Shown piece by piece: positions 14,863 to 24,139 of a DNA stretch of 62,356 nucleotides. Every line of letters starts with the position of its first letter. Positions within the stretch are counted from its first letter, which is position 1. The translations under genes were made by a program, and so were the position numbers. The notes below the pieces were generated by a model that saw only the letters and a program-made list of their open reading frames with translations, did not search any database and was not told where the DNA came from. Source of the DNA: a virus; the IMG/VR virus record IMGVR_UViG_3300046000_004988, positions 1 to 62,356 of that record; one strand, written 5' to 3'.

Positions 14863-16092
14863 TTACAGTCCAGCCTCCTTTGCCAGTTCTGACATTTCCT
14901 CACCGATGACGATGACTTTGTTTTTTGCCCTGGTGATGGCGACGTAGAACAGTCTGCGTTCTTCCTCTGTAACAATCCTTGGGTTCCAGTCGATGATGAT
15001 GACCGTGTCCCACTCAAGACCTTTGGCACTGTGGATGGTGCCGATGTGGAAGTCTGGATCTGGTTCTTCATCCGTGGCAGTTATGTTGATCCCTTCAGGG
15101 TCTAGCCTGAAATGTTTCTTGAGGTCATTGGGTGTTACCTGCCTAGCGAATGACGAGTTGTATCTGCAAAGTACTGCAATGCTCTTGCAGCTTTTTGCGG
15201 CTTTGGCGATTGTTAGGCAGATGGTGCTCGTGTCGAAACAGTGAAGGTATTTTACGCCCGAATCATTGGCGTTCTCCTGGCGTGAACTGATCATCTCCTT
15301 CTTTGTCCTATTCTCATTGTTCTTGATGACACTGTTTGCCGAGGAGATGATTTGTGGTGTCGACCTGTAGTTCTCCGTCAGGACCATTCTGTCGCCTTCC
15401 ATTGAAGTCAGTGTTGTTGGGTCCGCTCCTCTCCATTCGTAGATGCATTGGTCCTCGTCACCTACGATGATTTTACGACCAGCCCAGATCTCATCAATGA
15501 TTCTCCATTCGTTTATTGAGAAGTCCTGTGACTCATCAAGGTAGAGTCCTTCGATAGCTGGAAGTTGTGGTGCCAAACTCAGCATGTCAGTGAGCATCAT
15601 GTCGAATGTGGCGAGACCTTTTGCTCGAAGTGTCGACATGACTCGTTTGGCGACGGCGCGGTGTAGGGTTGTGACTGACTCAAGTTTTCCAGCTATGATG
15701 TTGAATACCTTGTTAGGCGAATCCTTTCCAGCACCGACATTTGTCATGATCTCTTTGATCATTGGAATGACCTCGTCATCGGGCACTTGCTTGACCTCTC
15801 CTCTGTATCCAAGTGAATAGCCGTGCTGGTTGAGAATCTGGAGAGCATAGGAGTGCATTGTTCCGGCAAAGTTGATCTCGACACCCATTCCTTGAAGGCG
15901 TTCTTTGAATGCCTTTGCTCCAGCCTCTGTGAAGGTGATACAGACGATTCCTCCTCCTCCGTATAACTCGACGTCTCGCTTGATCCTGTGAGCAAGAGCG
16001 TGGGTCTTGCCTGATCCAGGGCATGCCGACAGAATGATCTTGCTTGAGTCCGATTCGACGAACTTCTTTTGCAGTGGGTTTAGTGTGTTCAT
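14863..16092 (-). CDS. UvrD/Rep-family SF1 helicase, compact
   Basis: 3'-5' DNA helicase of 409 residues, much shorter than UvrD or Rep (about 700), so accessory subdomains are reduced. Motifs in order: Q-motif LNPLQKKFVES, Walker A ACPGSGKTH, motif Ia ITFTEAGAKAF, Walker B LYLDESQDF, motif III GDEDQCIYEWRGAD, motif IV ENYRSTPQI, motif V IHSAKGLEWDTV and motif VI YVAITRAKN. Likely used in replication restart or recombination. It follows the Rad50-like gene with a hairpin gap. Confidence 0.87.
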   Translation of the reverse strand: MNTLNPLQKKFVESDSSKIILSACPGSGKTHALAHRIKRDVELYGGGGIVCITFTEAGAKAFKERLQGMGVEINFAGTMHSYALQILNQHGYSLGYRGEVKQVPDDEVIPMIKEIMTNVGAGKDSPNKVFNIIAGKLESVTTLHRAVAKRVMSTLRAKGLATFDMMLTDMLSLAPQLPAIEGLYLDESQDFSINEWRIIDEIWAGRKIIVGDEDQCIYEWRGADPTTLTSMEGDRMVLTENYRSTPQIISSANSVIKNNENRTKKEMISSRQENANDSGVKYLHCFDTSTICLTIAKAAKSCKSIAVLCRYNSSFARQVTPNDLKKHFRLDPEGINITATDEEPDPDFHIGTIHSAKGLEWDTVIIIDWNPRIVTEEERRLFYVAITRAKNKVIVIGEEMSELAKEAGL

Positions 16093-16118
16093 TTTGAATG
16101 ACGCTTTTACATGAAAAT

Positions 16119-16142
16119 GGGGTCGAGGTTTCCCCCGACCCC
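16119..16142. promoter_or_regulatory. Hairpin related to the dispersed palindrome
   Basis: GGGGTCG (16119-16125) and CGACCCC (16136-16142) are perfect arms around 10 bases. The outer arms match the dispersed palindrome, but the centre is two bases longer and lacks its core. It fills what would otherwise be the one large gap (12.1 to 19.7 kb) in the otherwise even spacing of the palindromes. It may also act as a weak terminator after the Rad50-like gene. Confidence 0.5.
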
Positions 16143-16155
16143 TGGTTTTTGTTGA

Positions 16156-17859
16156 TTAGAGTCTGATGACTCCAGTGAGTTCAGTCTCTTCGACCTGGAA
16201 TCCGGTCCCAGCGATGAACACTTGATCCAGAATCTTTTTCTCGATCATGACCTCAATGTTTTGAAGCAACTTCTGGAAGGTATCCTGATCGAGCATTCCA
16301 GCCTCATCCATGATTGCCACCTTGAACTTCTCCTGTGACGCAAGACCTGCTGTGAAGCCGATGAGTGCAGCCTCTGTTTCAGATCCTGAGAACCCTTCAA
16401 TGGGAACCCAAACGCCCTGTGGCGTGTTATATCCAAGAGCGAAGCCGCGATGCGTCAAGGGGAATGGCAGAATGCCCGACAGGACTGCATTTGCGGTGCC
16501 CATGACTGGACCAAGGACGTCTGCTGCTGATTGAGCGAGTTTGGCATCAAGTGCTTTCTTCGCCGCCTCAAACGCCAGGAGGTTTTTTGCCGATGATTCA
16601 CGACATGAAATCACGGATTTCTCATCTTCGCGCTCCTTCATGAAGGTTTTATAGGCGAAATGGTCTTCCTCGTGCTGGTCCAGTTTCAGCGCCAGTTCAT
16701 TGATAGCAGACGAATCCGGAAGGAGTAGAAGTTGCTCGTCCTTTTGAGAGAGCAATGAATCGTGTCGAGCTTCGAGTTCACCGAGGTTTGATTCAACTGA
16801 TGCCTTTGCGATGGACATCATGATCTCTTCGAGTTCCGAGTCCAACTCTTCATGCTTGGATTCAAGCTCCCTGATTTCCATCTGCGATTCGATGAAGTCA
16901 TCGTCAGCAATTTCGATCTTCTTTTTTGACCCACATGTTGGGCAAACTTCGGACTCTGATTCTTCAGCTTTGTGTAGGTGCTCACGTTTATGAGCGAGGT
17001 CCGCACTCAGCTTGTTGATCTCAGCGCAGATCTCCTGCTGCCTTTTTTTGAGACCTGGGAGTTGTCCAGCCACGCCTTCAGCCCTGGCTTTTTCTTTGGC
17101 GATAGCCTTTTCAGTCTCCGGTATCTGAGCATCGAGCATGTTGAGATATGCCTCACACTTGTTCCTTGTTGTGACGAGTTTATCGTATTCTGCCTGATCA
17201 CTGCGATGATCATCATTCCGGTATTCCGGAGGGGTGTCACTGCTCTCCAAGGAGGTGATGTAAGCACCCTGGTATTGGTCGATGGCAGACTTCGTGTCAG
17301 CAATCTTGACGTTGATCGCTTTCCTTGATTCGGTGGCAAATTCGGACGCATCTGCCGAGAATAGGTTGTGCCTCCACCCTTGAATGCCCCCAGCTTCGCC
17401 TCCTGCTGCGTCATACGCCGCTTTTGCAGCCTCCCATGTGCTTTGACGCACATCGACCTTCTGCGTGGCTCCCAGCGAGTTTTGGATGATGGCAATCCTG
17501 TCGGTTGATCCTGAGTTCAGGAACAGGCGAGCATCAAAGCATGACTTGCTGATGTGGTCCTGGTCCAAAGACTGTTTTTTACTGAACCCATCAGCCTCGT
17601 TGCCCATCAGGCGGAATGCCGACTGCTTGTCGTTATCCAGGGTTGCTGTTATCGAGGCTGAACCGTTCCAGCCGATGATCGGCGCGAGTTTGGCGTTGAT
17701 CTTGCCAAGACGAGGAATGAATCCCGCAATGATAAGAGTGATTGCGTCCAGGATGGATGTCTTGCCGGATCTGTTTGGACCAACAATGACGGTGACTGGT
17801 TTGCTGAATTCAAGGTCGCGTTGAATGGACCTGATATTGGATGTGATTTTTTTGATCAT
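16156..17859 (-). CDS. Rad50/SbcC-like SMC-family ATPase
   Basis: 567 residues from ATG 17857-17859 (MIKKITSNIRSI). N-terminal Walker A GPNRSGKTS, long coiled coils interrupted by a zinc-hook motif CPTCG at about residue 315, and a C-terminal signature-like FSGSE with Walker B KVAIMDEAGMLD. It is shorter than SbcC or T4 gp46. These proteins bridge DNA ends with an Mre11/SbcD/gp47 nuclease, and I see no such nuclease gene here. The DUF1064 nuclease or a host nuclease could be the partner. tRNA-Arg lies immediately upstream. Confidence 0.8.
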   Translation of the reverse strand: MIKKITSNIRSIQRDLEFSKPVTVIVGPNRSGKTSILDAITLIIAGFIPRLGKINAKLAPIIGWNGSASITATLDNDKQSAFRLMGNEADGFSKKQSLDQDHISKSCFDARLFLNSGSTDRIAIIQNSLGATQKVDVRQSTWEAAKAAYDAAGGEAGGIQGWRHNLFSADASEFATESRKAINVKIADTKSAIDQYQGAYITSLESSDTPPEYRNDDHRSDQAEYDKLVTTRNKCEAYLNMLDAQIPETEKAIAKEKARAEGVAGQLPGLKKRQQEICAEINKLSADLAHKREHLHKAEESESEVCPTCGSKKKIEIADDDFIESQMEIRELESKHEELDSELEEIMMSIAKASVESNLGELEARHDSLLSQKDEQLLLLPDSSAINELALKLDQHEEDHFAYKTFMKEREDEKSVISCRESSAKNLLAFEAAKKALDAKLAQSAADVLGPVMGTANAVLSGILPFPLTHRGFALGYNTPQGVWVPIEGFSGSETEAALIGFTAGLASQEKFKVAIMDEAGMLDQDTFQKLLQNIEVMIEKKILDQVFIAGTGFQVEETELTGVIRL

Positions 17860-17892
17860 AATATTTGGATTTGATGTTTGATTTTGATTTGA

Positions 17893-17967
17893 TGGTATCC
17901 CGTGAGGGAATCGAACCCCCATCAGAGGGGTAGAATCCCTCTACTCTATCCATTAAGCTAACGGGAC
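17893..17967 (-). tRNA. tRNA-Arg (anticodon TCT)
   Basis: Complete cloverleaf of 75 bases with encoded CCA. The acceptor stem GTCCCGT/ACGGGAT has a G-T first pair. The anticodon stem is GAGGG/CCCTC with loop ATTCTAC (anticodon at 17932-17934), and the T-loop is TTCGATT. It would read AGA/AGG codons. It lies between the HNH-like and Rad50-like genes and is co-oriented with them. Confidence 0.93.
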
Positions 17968-17973
17968 TTTTTG

Positions 17974-18462
17974 TTATTTCGCTGCGTTTTCTTGGAATCT
18001 CTTGAGCCTGCGTTGTCTGTTTACTTCTCTGTGGTGTTCGGAGTGGTTCTCTGCACACAACCAGCGTACATCGAGTGGCTTGCTGTAGTCGTCGTGGTGG
18101 GCTTGAGATTCTGTATTCCCGCACACTTCGCATGGAGCTTTTTGGATCTTGCCGTTCGCTATGGCGATGGACACTTTCTTGTGAGCTGAACTTTTTTCGG
18201 GGTTTCTTTTGCGCCAGTTAGAGCGGACATGTCCAGAGTTCTTGCCTCCACCTGCTGCCCTATGCCTTGCGGCCTTGATGCGGTGCCTCTCAAGTTCAGA
18301 TTCATACCAATCCAGGTTTGTTGATTTGAGTCTGTTCTCTCTTTCCGCGACATCTGCCTTGGCGCAGGTTTTGCATTTGTTCAGGTGTCCGTCCAACATC
18401 TGCTTGTGGGCATAGAACTCGGACAGCGGTTTTTCCGTGTGGCATTTGAAGCAAGTTTTCAT
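17974..18462 (-). CDS. HNH-like zinc-binding endonuclease
   Basis: 162 residues from ATG 18460-18462 (MKTCFKCHTEK). The N-terminus has a CFKC...CKTC zinc ribbon of the type seen in phage HNH proteins. The C-terminus has CEVCGNTESQAHHDDYSKPLDVRWLC spread over residues 110-140, followed by ENHSEHH. The HHDDYSKPL plus Cys pairs pattern is typical of small phage HNH-family proteins. It could be a free-standing homing or packaging-linked nuclease. Confidence 0.7.
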   Translation of the reverse strand: MKTCFKCHTEKPLSEFYAHKQMLDGHLNKCKTCAKADVAERENRLKSTNLDWYESELERHRIKAARHRAAGGGKNSGHVRSNWRKRNPEKSSAHKKVSIAIANGKIQKAPCEVCGNTESQAHHDDYSKPLDVRWLCAENHSEHHREVNRQRRLKRFQENAAK

Positions 18463-18514
18463 GGTTGGATAGGTAGCTCGGCGCGAGAACTGTTGCAACC
18501 TAAAAAGTTCCATT

Positions 18515-19384
18515 TTAGAACGGTATATCGTCGGAATCCGCAAGGTCGGTGATTGGACCTTCACCAAAATCCTGATTGCCTTCATCCTGAGTTGGAGGTG
18601 GTGCTCGATCTGGGGTGCGCTGCGGTGGTGCGCTGCGGTCCTGCTGCTGTTGACGAGGTGCCTGGTTTTGGACGCGATCCTTCACACGATCAGCAAGTTG
18701 ATTCGACTCAAGCAGTTGACTGATGCGGATGATGTCACTGGCGATCCGGTGGAGGTCTCGGCTGAACTCAGGGGTGTTGAGGAATTCAGCCAGATCTTCC
18801 GGAGGTGTGGAGTTGCTGATGAATGTGCAAGCCTCCTTGATTGCCATGCCGACAGTGATTCCAAGAATGGTCTTTGGTGGTTGACTGCGTGAACCCTGTG
18901 AGCCCTGCTGCGACTGCTGGTGGCGAGGTGCCTGCTGCTGATACCCTCCCTGATTTCCCGATGGGTGGCGTTGCTGCTGCGGTTGCTGCTGCGGTTGCTG
19001 CTGCGGTTGCTGCTGACGTGGTGCCTGATTTTGACCTCCGTCGATCCACGAGATTGAGCAGTTCTCACTGATGGAGAGTTGGATGTTCTGACGGTTGTCT
19101 TCCGTGATCTCAAGACCACGGACCTTGCCTTTGGATTCCGAGGCTTCAACTTCGATCTGATGACCGATGAGGTTCTTGATCTCGCCAATGTCACGATTCC
19201 AGAATTTGACTTCACAACGGAATCCATTGTCCTCGACGGAGCAAATATGGGCATGCCACACCTTTGGACTGTCAGGTTTAGAATTGAACGTCTTGACGAT
19301 GCTCCGGATGATGAAGCGAGTGGCTGCAATTTGGCATCCGACTCCAAGTTGAGTGATGCTTGATAGGGGTGTTGGTGTTCTCAT
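18515..19384 (-). CDS. ssb: Single-stranded DNA-binding protein
   Basis: 289 residues. The N-terminal part is beta-rich and OB-like (HAHICSVEDNGFRCEVKFWNR, then IGHQIEVEASESKGKVRGLEI). A long Gln/Pro/Arg linker and a helical segment follow. It ends in DSDDIPF, the acidic tip by which bacterial SSBs recruit partner proteins. The linker is encoded in part by 12-bp tandem repeats. The mid-protein helical insertion (residues about 170-215) is unusual for an SSB. It would coat single strands at the fork and in recombination. Confidence 0.75.
   Translation of the reverse strand: MRTPTPLSSITQLGVGCQIAATRFIIRSIVKTFNSKPDSPKVWHAHICSVEDNGFRCEVKFWNRDIGEIKNLIGHQIEVEASESKGKVRGLEITEDNRQNIQLSISENCSISWIDGGQNQAPRQQQPQQQPQQQPQQQRHPSGNQGGYQQQAPRHQQSQQGSQGSRSQPPKTILGITVGMAIKEACTFISNSTPPEDLAEFLNTPEFSRDLHRIASDIIRISQLLESNQLADRVKDRVQNQAPRQQQQDRSAPPQRTPDRAPPPTQDEGNQDFGEGPITDLADSDDIPF
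18971..19018 (-). repeat. 12-bp tandem repeats in the SSB linker
   Basis: Four units of TTGCTGCTGCGG on the plus strand, the last one diverged, encoding QPQQ repeats on the minus strand. Probably prone to slippage; length variation between isolates is expected. Confidence 0.8.
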
Positions 19385-19392
19385 GGTATCTG

Positions 19393-19743
19393 TTAGTTCG
19401 TTGGTTTTGTTCTTGGTTCCCAGACAGTTGCCGCCTGGGTCAGTGGACCTGTCCTGCTAAATTCGATTCTGGCAAGTGCTTTGTTTGTCATTTTATCGAC
19501 GTAGTAAATTGTGGTTTCACCATCCCCATCCTCGACCACCACCTTCGATATACACCATCTGACGTAGTGGACCCAGAATGCCTCATCCATCCAAGTCATG
19601 CTTGATGCATTGAAGACAATCCGCGCTGAATCAAGAGACCTGTCCATGAGGCTTTTTATCGTCTTCCTGTCGGTGACGTTTCTTGGGGTCAGTGGAACCC
19701 AGTCGCAGTGACCGAGTTCAATTATCACTAAGGGGTCATTCAT
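19393..19743 (-). CDS. Hypothetical protein, 116 aa
   Basis: Beta-rich protein with no signal peptide or membrane segment (WVHYVRWCISKVVVEDGDGETTIYYVD). No family was recognised. Its ATG lies one base after a copy of the dispersed palindrome, which must therefore overlap its ribosome-binding region and possibly a promoter. It marks the border between virion genes and replication genes. Confidence 0.62.
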   Translation of the reverse strand: MNDPLVIIELGHCDWVPLTPRNVTDRKTIKSLMDRSLDSARIVFNASSMTWMDEAFWVHYVRWCISKVVVEDGDGETTIYYVDKMTNKALARIEFSRTGPLTQAATVWEPRTKPTN

Positions 19744-19744
19744 T

Positions 19745-19762
19745 GGGTCGGATGTCGGACCC
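19745..19762. promoter_or_regulatory. Dispersed palindrome site 4 (GGGTCGGATGTCGGACCC)
   Basis: In the 24-bp gap at the replication/virion border, ending 2 bp before the ATG of the 116-aa gene. Identical to site 16. Confidence 0.9.
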
Positions 19763-19767
19763 GTTTG

Positions 19768-22698
19768 TTATTCGTAAAGGAGGGTCAGATCCCTTATGAT
19801 ACACTGAAGGTTATCCCCAGATGTTATCTTCAGTTTGATTTTTGCAGCGGTGTCACGGATTGACATGGACACACGATGTGGTCTCTGGCGATCCTTTCCA
19901 CCAATCTCTCCGTAATCGACGGTGACTGTCCTGCCGTCAAGACCAATCAGTGATGCCTCAACATACCCTCTTGATCCTGACACCGATCTGAATTCCACAC
20001 CCCTGAATGTTATCGGTTTTCCTCCACCACCAAGGATGGATGAGTCGATGAATCCTGTCTCAAGGATGCTCTCGTTTGAGCGCCACAATTTCTTCGATAC
20101 GCCACCAACTGTGATCGTTGATGCGTTGTATCCAGCATGACTCGTTGGAAGAGGTGTTGATGTGTCGTGGAGCGTAATTGCAGCCTGCGACGATAGATCG
20201 TTCACTCTGCCTGAATTCAACTGTGTAGATGTATTCCACACGAATAGGTTCCCTGTGTCATCACCGAGAATGTAGACCCCTCGACCTCCTTCGAGTGAGC
20301 AAACATGAGTTGGGGCGCATGGCTGATAGTATGGTCCGTAGACTCCTCCGTTTGTATCATCAAGCGCAAAGCCAATGATGCCAGTGTCTGTTGGCATCCA
20401 GAAGAAGATCATTTGAGTCTTCGTGTCATGCAAGAGATTGCACTTGTATGTGGATCTCTCCATCTGATCTACGGAAACGTATGACCTGATGTACGCGATA
20501 GCGTTGTTGGTTAGGGATTCTCCAGCCCTGGTGCCGTATCTTGCTCCGTTGAACGAGTAGATGTTCTGGTCATTTGCCAGGAACATAATCTTGTTACCTC
20601 GACCTGTTGTGCAGCATGATCCATTTGCCATTCCCGCCTGAATTGGTGGCTCGTGCTGGACGTTTGTGTCACCAGGATCGACTATGACGATTCCGTCATT
20701 GTAGTGAACATGCAGGCTGATCTTGTCGGAATACAATCCACTGACGGCATCGGATGCTGTGCCAAACGATTTTGCGATGGTGTCGTAATCCGTCAAGGAT
20801 ACCCCCTCTGGGTGAACCTCGTCAAACGCCTGTGTCTTTGATGAGTAGACTCTCGATTCATCATTTGGCACGCCAGCGCACCACACGCTATTTCCAGCCA
20901 TTGATGCGTACCTGTGGGCTGGTGGTCTATTCTGGTCAGCACTCATTAAATCACCAGGCTCAATCTGTGAGCCGATGACGAAATAAACAGCATCAACGTG
21001 GGCAACACCGATTAGACTGTCTGTGGTCGTAAGATCTATCGCGGCGGCACCTCTTGTGGCTGAGATCTTGACCGTATAGGATGTGGCATCTCTGACGATA
21101 TAGTCAGTTGCCAAGCTGATCCCATTTGGATTTGTTGTGAATCTAATGATGTCCCCGTTGCTCCACCCGTGATCGCAAGATCTTGACACCCTGTGCCCGC
21201 TCGACGTGACTGCTCCAGGGTATACGATTGGAGTTCCGCCTGGGGTTGCAGACAGTTTGAAGAAATAAGCACTGCCATTGTGTGGAGTCGCGTAGTATTT
21301 AGTGAATTCTGTGAATGGCGCGATGGTTGCAGACAGGAACACTGCATCACCATCTGAGAATGTATGGGGTGCTGGAGATTCCCAGATGTCCGACAGACCA
21401 CTTACCGAGCATCCGGTTAAAACTTTATTAGCAGACCAAAGCCTATCTCCAGCCCCATCCTTGATCACGATTGCTTCCTTTGGGGATGCAGTGATTGGTG
21501 TGTCGTTCATCAGGTTCCACACTGGGTCAACGTCACCGTGTTGCTTGTAGACCCTGATGCCGCTTCCTGGTGTGGCAAATCTGCCGCTTTCAACTTCGGA
21601 TTGAGTCACTGGGATTCGCACCAGAATGTCTTTGTTTGATGCCGCATCAATCACCAGGGTATTTGACACAAGAGACGACGGTCCCTCGTATCCGCAGTTG
21701 TTATGCCCTGCATCAAAGTATCTCAGATAAACCGTGATCACTTCACTTGTTAGACCAGCAGATGTCCCAGTCCCTGATCCATCAGCAAGATAACCAATTG
21801 TCCATGCAGAAATTGCTGTTCCTCCGACTGTGGTTGATGCGGTGAGAACTGGGACTGCGTTTGTGTCTCCGTTCACGAATGACACTATCTGAGCGTGTGT
21901 CGTTCCAGTTGGTGCTGTGATGGTGTAGATATACGGAATGCCAACGACTCCATCTCCAGTAATTGTCGATGTTAGTGTTGCGTATCCTCCAACATTTATC
22001 ACCACCTGGATCTTATCATTCCCTGATGCTCCTGGAAAGTTTTCTGCGCTGGCGGTGAATGTCAGGGTCGTCCCGTTGTTCCTGAACGCCTGGACGTTTT
22101 CTGAAGACTCAGGAGTGATTGCGCTGATTACTGCCGCCCCTGGAACTTCATTTGTCCCTCGCTTCCTCCATTTGCCAGGTGCCTTAGTTCTGGCAAGCTG
22201 GACGCACACAGGAACGTCAACGCCGTTTTGGATGAAGAGTTCCCCGTAACTCATCTCTCCGTACCATCTGGCATCAGAGTCGAGCCCAACAGCAAGAGCG
22301 TTGAAGTATGGAGAACCACCGTTTGCCCCAACTGTGAATGACACATCTCCGGTGTATGTACCGTCATCGCCCATGTAGAACAAGCCTCTGAGCTTCCTCC
22401 CTGTCATGTCGTAAAGCATGAGGATGTTCTTGCCGTGCTGGTAGATCCTGACGGCAACTGTCTTGTCTGCCGATGTGAGGTATCCGGATCCTGATGGATG
22501 CGCTACACCTAGAAGCGTGTTGTGGATGGTTGCTGACTCACCGAGTTGCCATAGTCGCTCAAGAATCGGTTGACCGCTGAATGCCTCAAGTGGTCGAGGG
22601 ATAATACCCTTGCCGACAAGGAGGTTGTTTCCAAGCTGGGTTGAGTCGGTCAATGAGACGACTGGACCAATTTTCGGTATCGGTAGTCTCTTGATCAT
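19768..22698 (-). CDS. Large beta-rich virion protein, tail hub or stopper-like
   Basis: 976 residues from ATG 22696-22698 (MIKRLPIPKIGP), directly after the connector gene. There are many short beta strands and Gly/Thr/Ser-rich turns, with an Ig-like stretch near residues 200-310 and propeller-like repeats toward the end (IMFLANDQNIYSFNGARYG, GRGVYILGDDTGNLFVWN). Gene order (capsid, connector, then this) and the 'F.a...niYs..G' pattern suggest a role like the packaged-DNA stabilisation or nozzle protein of P22-type phages. This is by analogy only. Confidence 0.6.
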   Translation of the reverse strand: MIKRLPIPKIGPVVSLTDSTQLGNNLLVGKGIIPRPLEAFSGQPILERLWQLGESATIHNTLLGVAHPSGSGYLTSADKTVAVRIYQHGKNILMLYDMTGRKLRGLFYMGDDGTYTGDVSFTVGANGGSPYFNALAVGLDSDARWYGEMSYGELFIQNGVDVPVCVQLARTKAPGKWRKRGTNEVPGAAVISAITPESSENVQAFRNNGTTLTFTASAENFPGASGNDKIQVVINVGGYATLTSTITGDGVVGIPYIYTITAPTGTTHAQIVSFVNGDTNAVPVLTASTTVGGTAISAWTIGYLADGSGTGTSAGLTSEVITVYLRYFDAGHNNCGYEGPSSLVSNTLVIDAASNKDILVRIPVTQSEVESGRFATPGSGIRVYKQHGDVDPVWNLMNDTPITASPKEAIVIKDGAGDRLWSANKVLTGCSVSGLSDIWESPAPHTFSDGDAVFLSATIAPFTEFTKYYATPHNGSAYFFKLSATPGGTPIVYPGAVTSSGHRVSRSCDHGWSNGDIIRFTTNPNGISLATDYIVRDATSYTVKISATRGAAAIDLTTTDSLIGVAHVDAVYFVIGSQIEPGDLMSADQNRPPAHRYASMAGNSVWCAGVPNDESRVYSSKTQAFDEVHPEGVSLTDYDTIAKSFGTASDAVSGLYSDKISLHVHYNDGIVIVDPGDTNVQHEPPIQAGMANGSCCTTGRGNKIMFLANDQNIYSFNGARYGTRAGESLTNNAIAYIRSYVSVDQMERSTYKCNLLHDTKTQMIFFWMPTDTGIIGFALDDTNGGVYGPYYQPCAPTHVCSLEGGRGVYILGDDTGNLFVWNTSTQLNSGRVNDLSSQAAITLHDTSTPLPTSHAGYNASTITVGGVSKKLWRSNESILETGFIDSSILGGGGKPITFRGVEFRSVSGSRGYVEASLIGLDGRTVTVDYGEIGGKDRQRPHRVSMSIRDTAAKIKLKITSGDNLQCIIRDLTLLYE

Positions 22699-22699
22699 C

Positions 22700-23593
22700 T
22701 CAGTATAGTTCGTTGACGAGTTTTCCTGGAGCAGTTGATCCCTCTGTGTCACCGAGGTCAGCAAGGGTCTGCATTGCGGCAGCGTATGCGGCGGAGTTTC
22801 CAGGGATTCGAGAATCGGAAACCAATGTGCTGAACTCGCTCAACTTCTGAATGACAACAGGAATGAGGATGCTGTCAACGTATCCCATGGGAACGAGGTC
22901 TTGCCTGTCTTCATCAAATGCCGCGACATCCAGGGGTCTTGCGTAGTACTCGATGTAAATCCTGGATGCTGATGTCGGAAGCGTGTCGAGCTTCAAGTGT
23001 GGTCTGCGGGCACCGGATGAGTTGTATCTGGACACCAGCCTAACGTATGATGGTTCACCAAATATAACGTCACCAACAGTCTGGTCGCCCTGTCCGAGTT
23101 GATCATTCGATCCGGCGATGATCAGTCTTTCTTTGCCGATGATCGCGACATCACCCTTCATGCGAATGAAGTCATCAGGAGTCTCGATGATGTCGTTGTA
23201 GATCGTGGCGTTGTTTGATGCCGTTGACCCAAGGTATGGAAGCATGAGTTGCGTGCTTGACACACCACGACGCTGGAGTCGGTTGATCGCAGTGTCTCCA
23301 TCAATGATGATCGCGTTGTTGAGCGCCCAAAGGTTTGAAGAGAGTGAAGCCCAGGCGAACGTCTTTGCTCCCAGTGCCATTCCAGTCAGTGCTGCTGCTG
23401 TTGGACTTCTCAGATACCCAGTCCACTCATCGGTTCGGTGCCAGGATGACGGAGAGTAGGTCGAGATGATCTGGATGGCAGCATTGACTGCACGAAGCAT
23501 GGTTGCCTGCTGGTTCGTGTCTGCGTCAGTAATATCCGACAGACCGCATGCGTCCAGGATTGCTGATTTAATTGAGGCTACCTGGGATGCCAT
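22700..23593 (-). CDS. Head-tail connector (adaptor-like) protein
   Basis: 297 residues. The helical N-terminus (VASIKSAILDACGLSDITDAD, with QATMLRAVNAAIQIIS) followed by a beta-rich centre and helical end is the layout of head-to-tail adaptors and tail tubular A-like proteins of short-tailed phages. The motif IYIEYYARPLDVAAFDEDRQDLVP resembles the conserved 'Y...P..l....D....p' of those families. It sits between two virion genes and would form the ring below the portal. Confidence 0.55.
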   Translation of the reverse strand: MASQVASIKSAILDACGLSDITDADTNQQATMLRAVNAAIQIISTYSPSSWHRTDEWTGYLRSPTAAALTGMALGAKTFAWASLSSNLWALNNAIIIDGDTAINRLQRRGVSSTQLMLPYLGSTASNNATIYNDIIETPDDFIRMKGDVAIIGKERLIIAGSNDQLGQGDQTVGDVIFGEPSYVRLVSRYNSSGARRPHLKLDTLPTSASRIYIEYYARPLDVAAFDEDRQDLVPMGYVDSILIPVVIQKLSEFSTLVSDSRIPGNSAAYAAAMQTLADLGDTEGSTAPGKLVNELY

Positions 23594-23599
23594 GGTATT

Positions 23600-24139
23600 T
23601 TATGCGGTGAAGATTTTGGCTGATGCGCCCTTGCCTTTGATGACGAGTTTGTCAGACTTCTTCGCGCAGTCCAAGATGAAAGACACATCTGCGACCAAGT
23701 TCTTCGCGAGTGATGCGGCTGAGACACCAGGGAAGTCTTTGAGAATAGCAATGATGTCTCGTGTGACCTCCTCGACTGCGAGTGAGTGGGAGTTCTCAAC
23801 GATTGGTTCGGTTTTTGGTGCTTCGACTGGCTTGTCTTTCTCGATACTTTGGACGGTGGAGGTTGGCAATTCTTTGTCCAGGTCGAGCACCTGAAGATCT
23901 CGTTCGCCCCTTGCATTCACTGTGTCTAATTCGAGCATGAACATTGGCAGCGACGGGTTCAGTGATCTGGATCTGCCAAAGATCGTGGAGAACACGTCCT
24001 TTTTGTTAGCCTCAGTGACCCTGAAGACCTGACGCTTTAGAATTGGACAGTAATGACTGTGTCCGATTGTCCTCCCTTGGAGGTTTGCGACAGAAACTTT
24101 TTGCCCGTTGGGCCAAGTGGCGAAGAGTGCGATTCTCAT
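23600..24139 (-). CDS. Hypothetical virion-cluster protein, 179 aa
   Basis: I chose ATG 24137-24139 (MRIALFATWPNGQK). A beta-rich N-terminal half is followed by an acidic Pro linker and a C-terminal winged-helix-like part (ILKDFPGVSAASLAKNLVADVSFIL). The start codon lies inside a 10-bp inverted repeat (24100-24109 and 24152-24161). No family was recognised. Confidence 0.6.
   Translation of the reverse strand: MRIALFATWPNGQKVSVANLQGRTIGHSHYCPILKRQVFRVTEANKKDVFSTIFGRSRSLNPSLPMFMLELDTVNARGERDLQVLDLDKELPTSTVQSIEKDKPVEAPKTEPIVENSHSLAVEEVTRDIIAILKDFPGVSAASLAKNLVADVSFILDCAKKSDKLVIKGKGASAKIFTA

Noticed and set aside
16156-17922. Start at 17922 for the Rad50-like gene
   Set aside because: It would extend into the tRNA-Arg gene (the frame MGVRFPHG is the usual readthrough of a tRNA 3' end); the ATG at 17859 is correct.
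18971-19018. Iteron-like repeats in the SSB gene
   Set aside because: Simple 12-bp slippage-type repeats encoding a Gln/Pro linker, not palindromic and without an initiator context.
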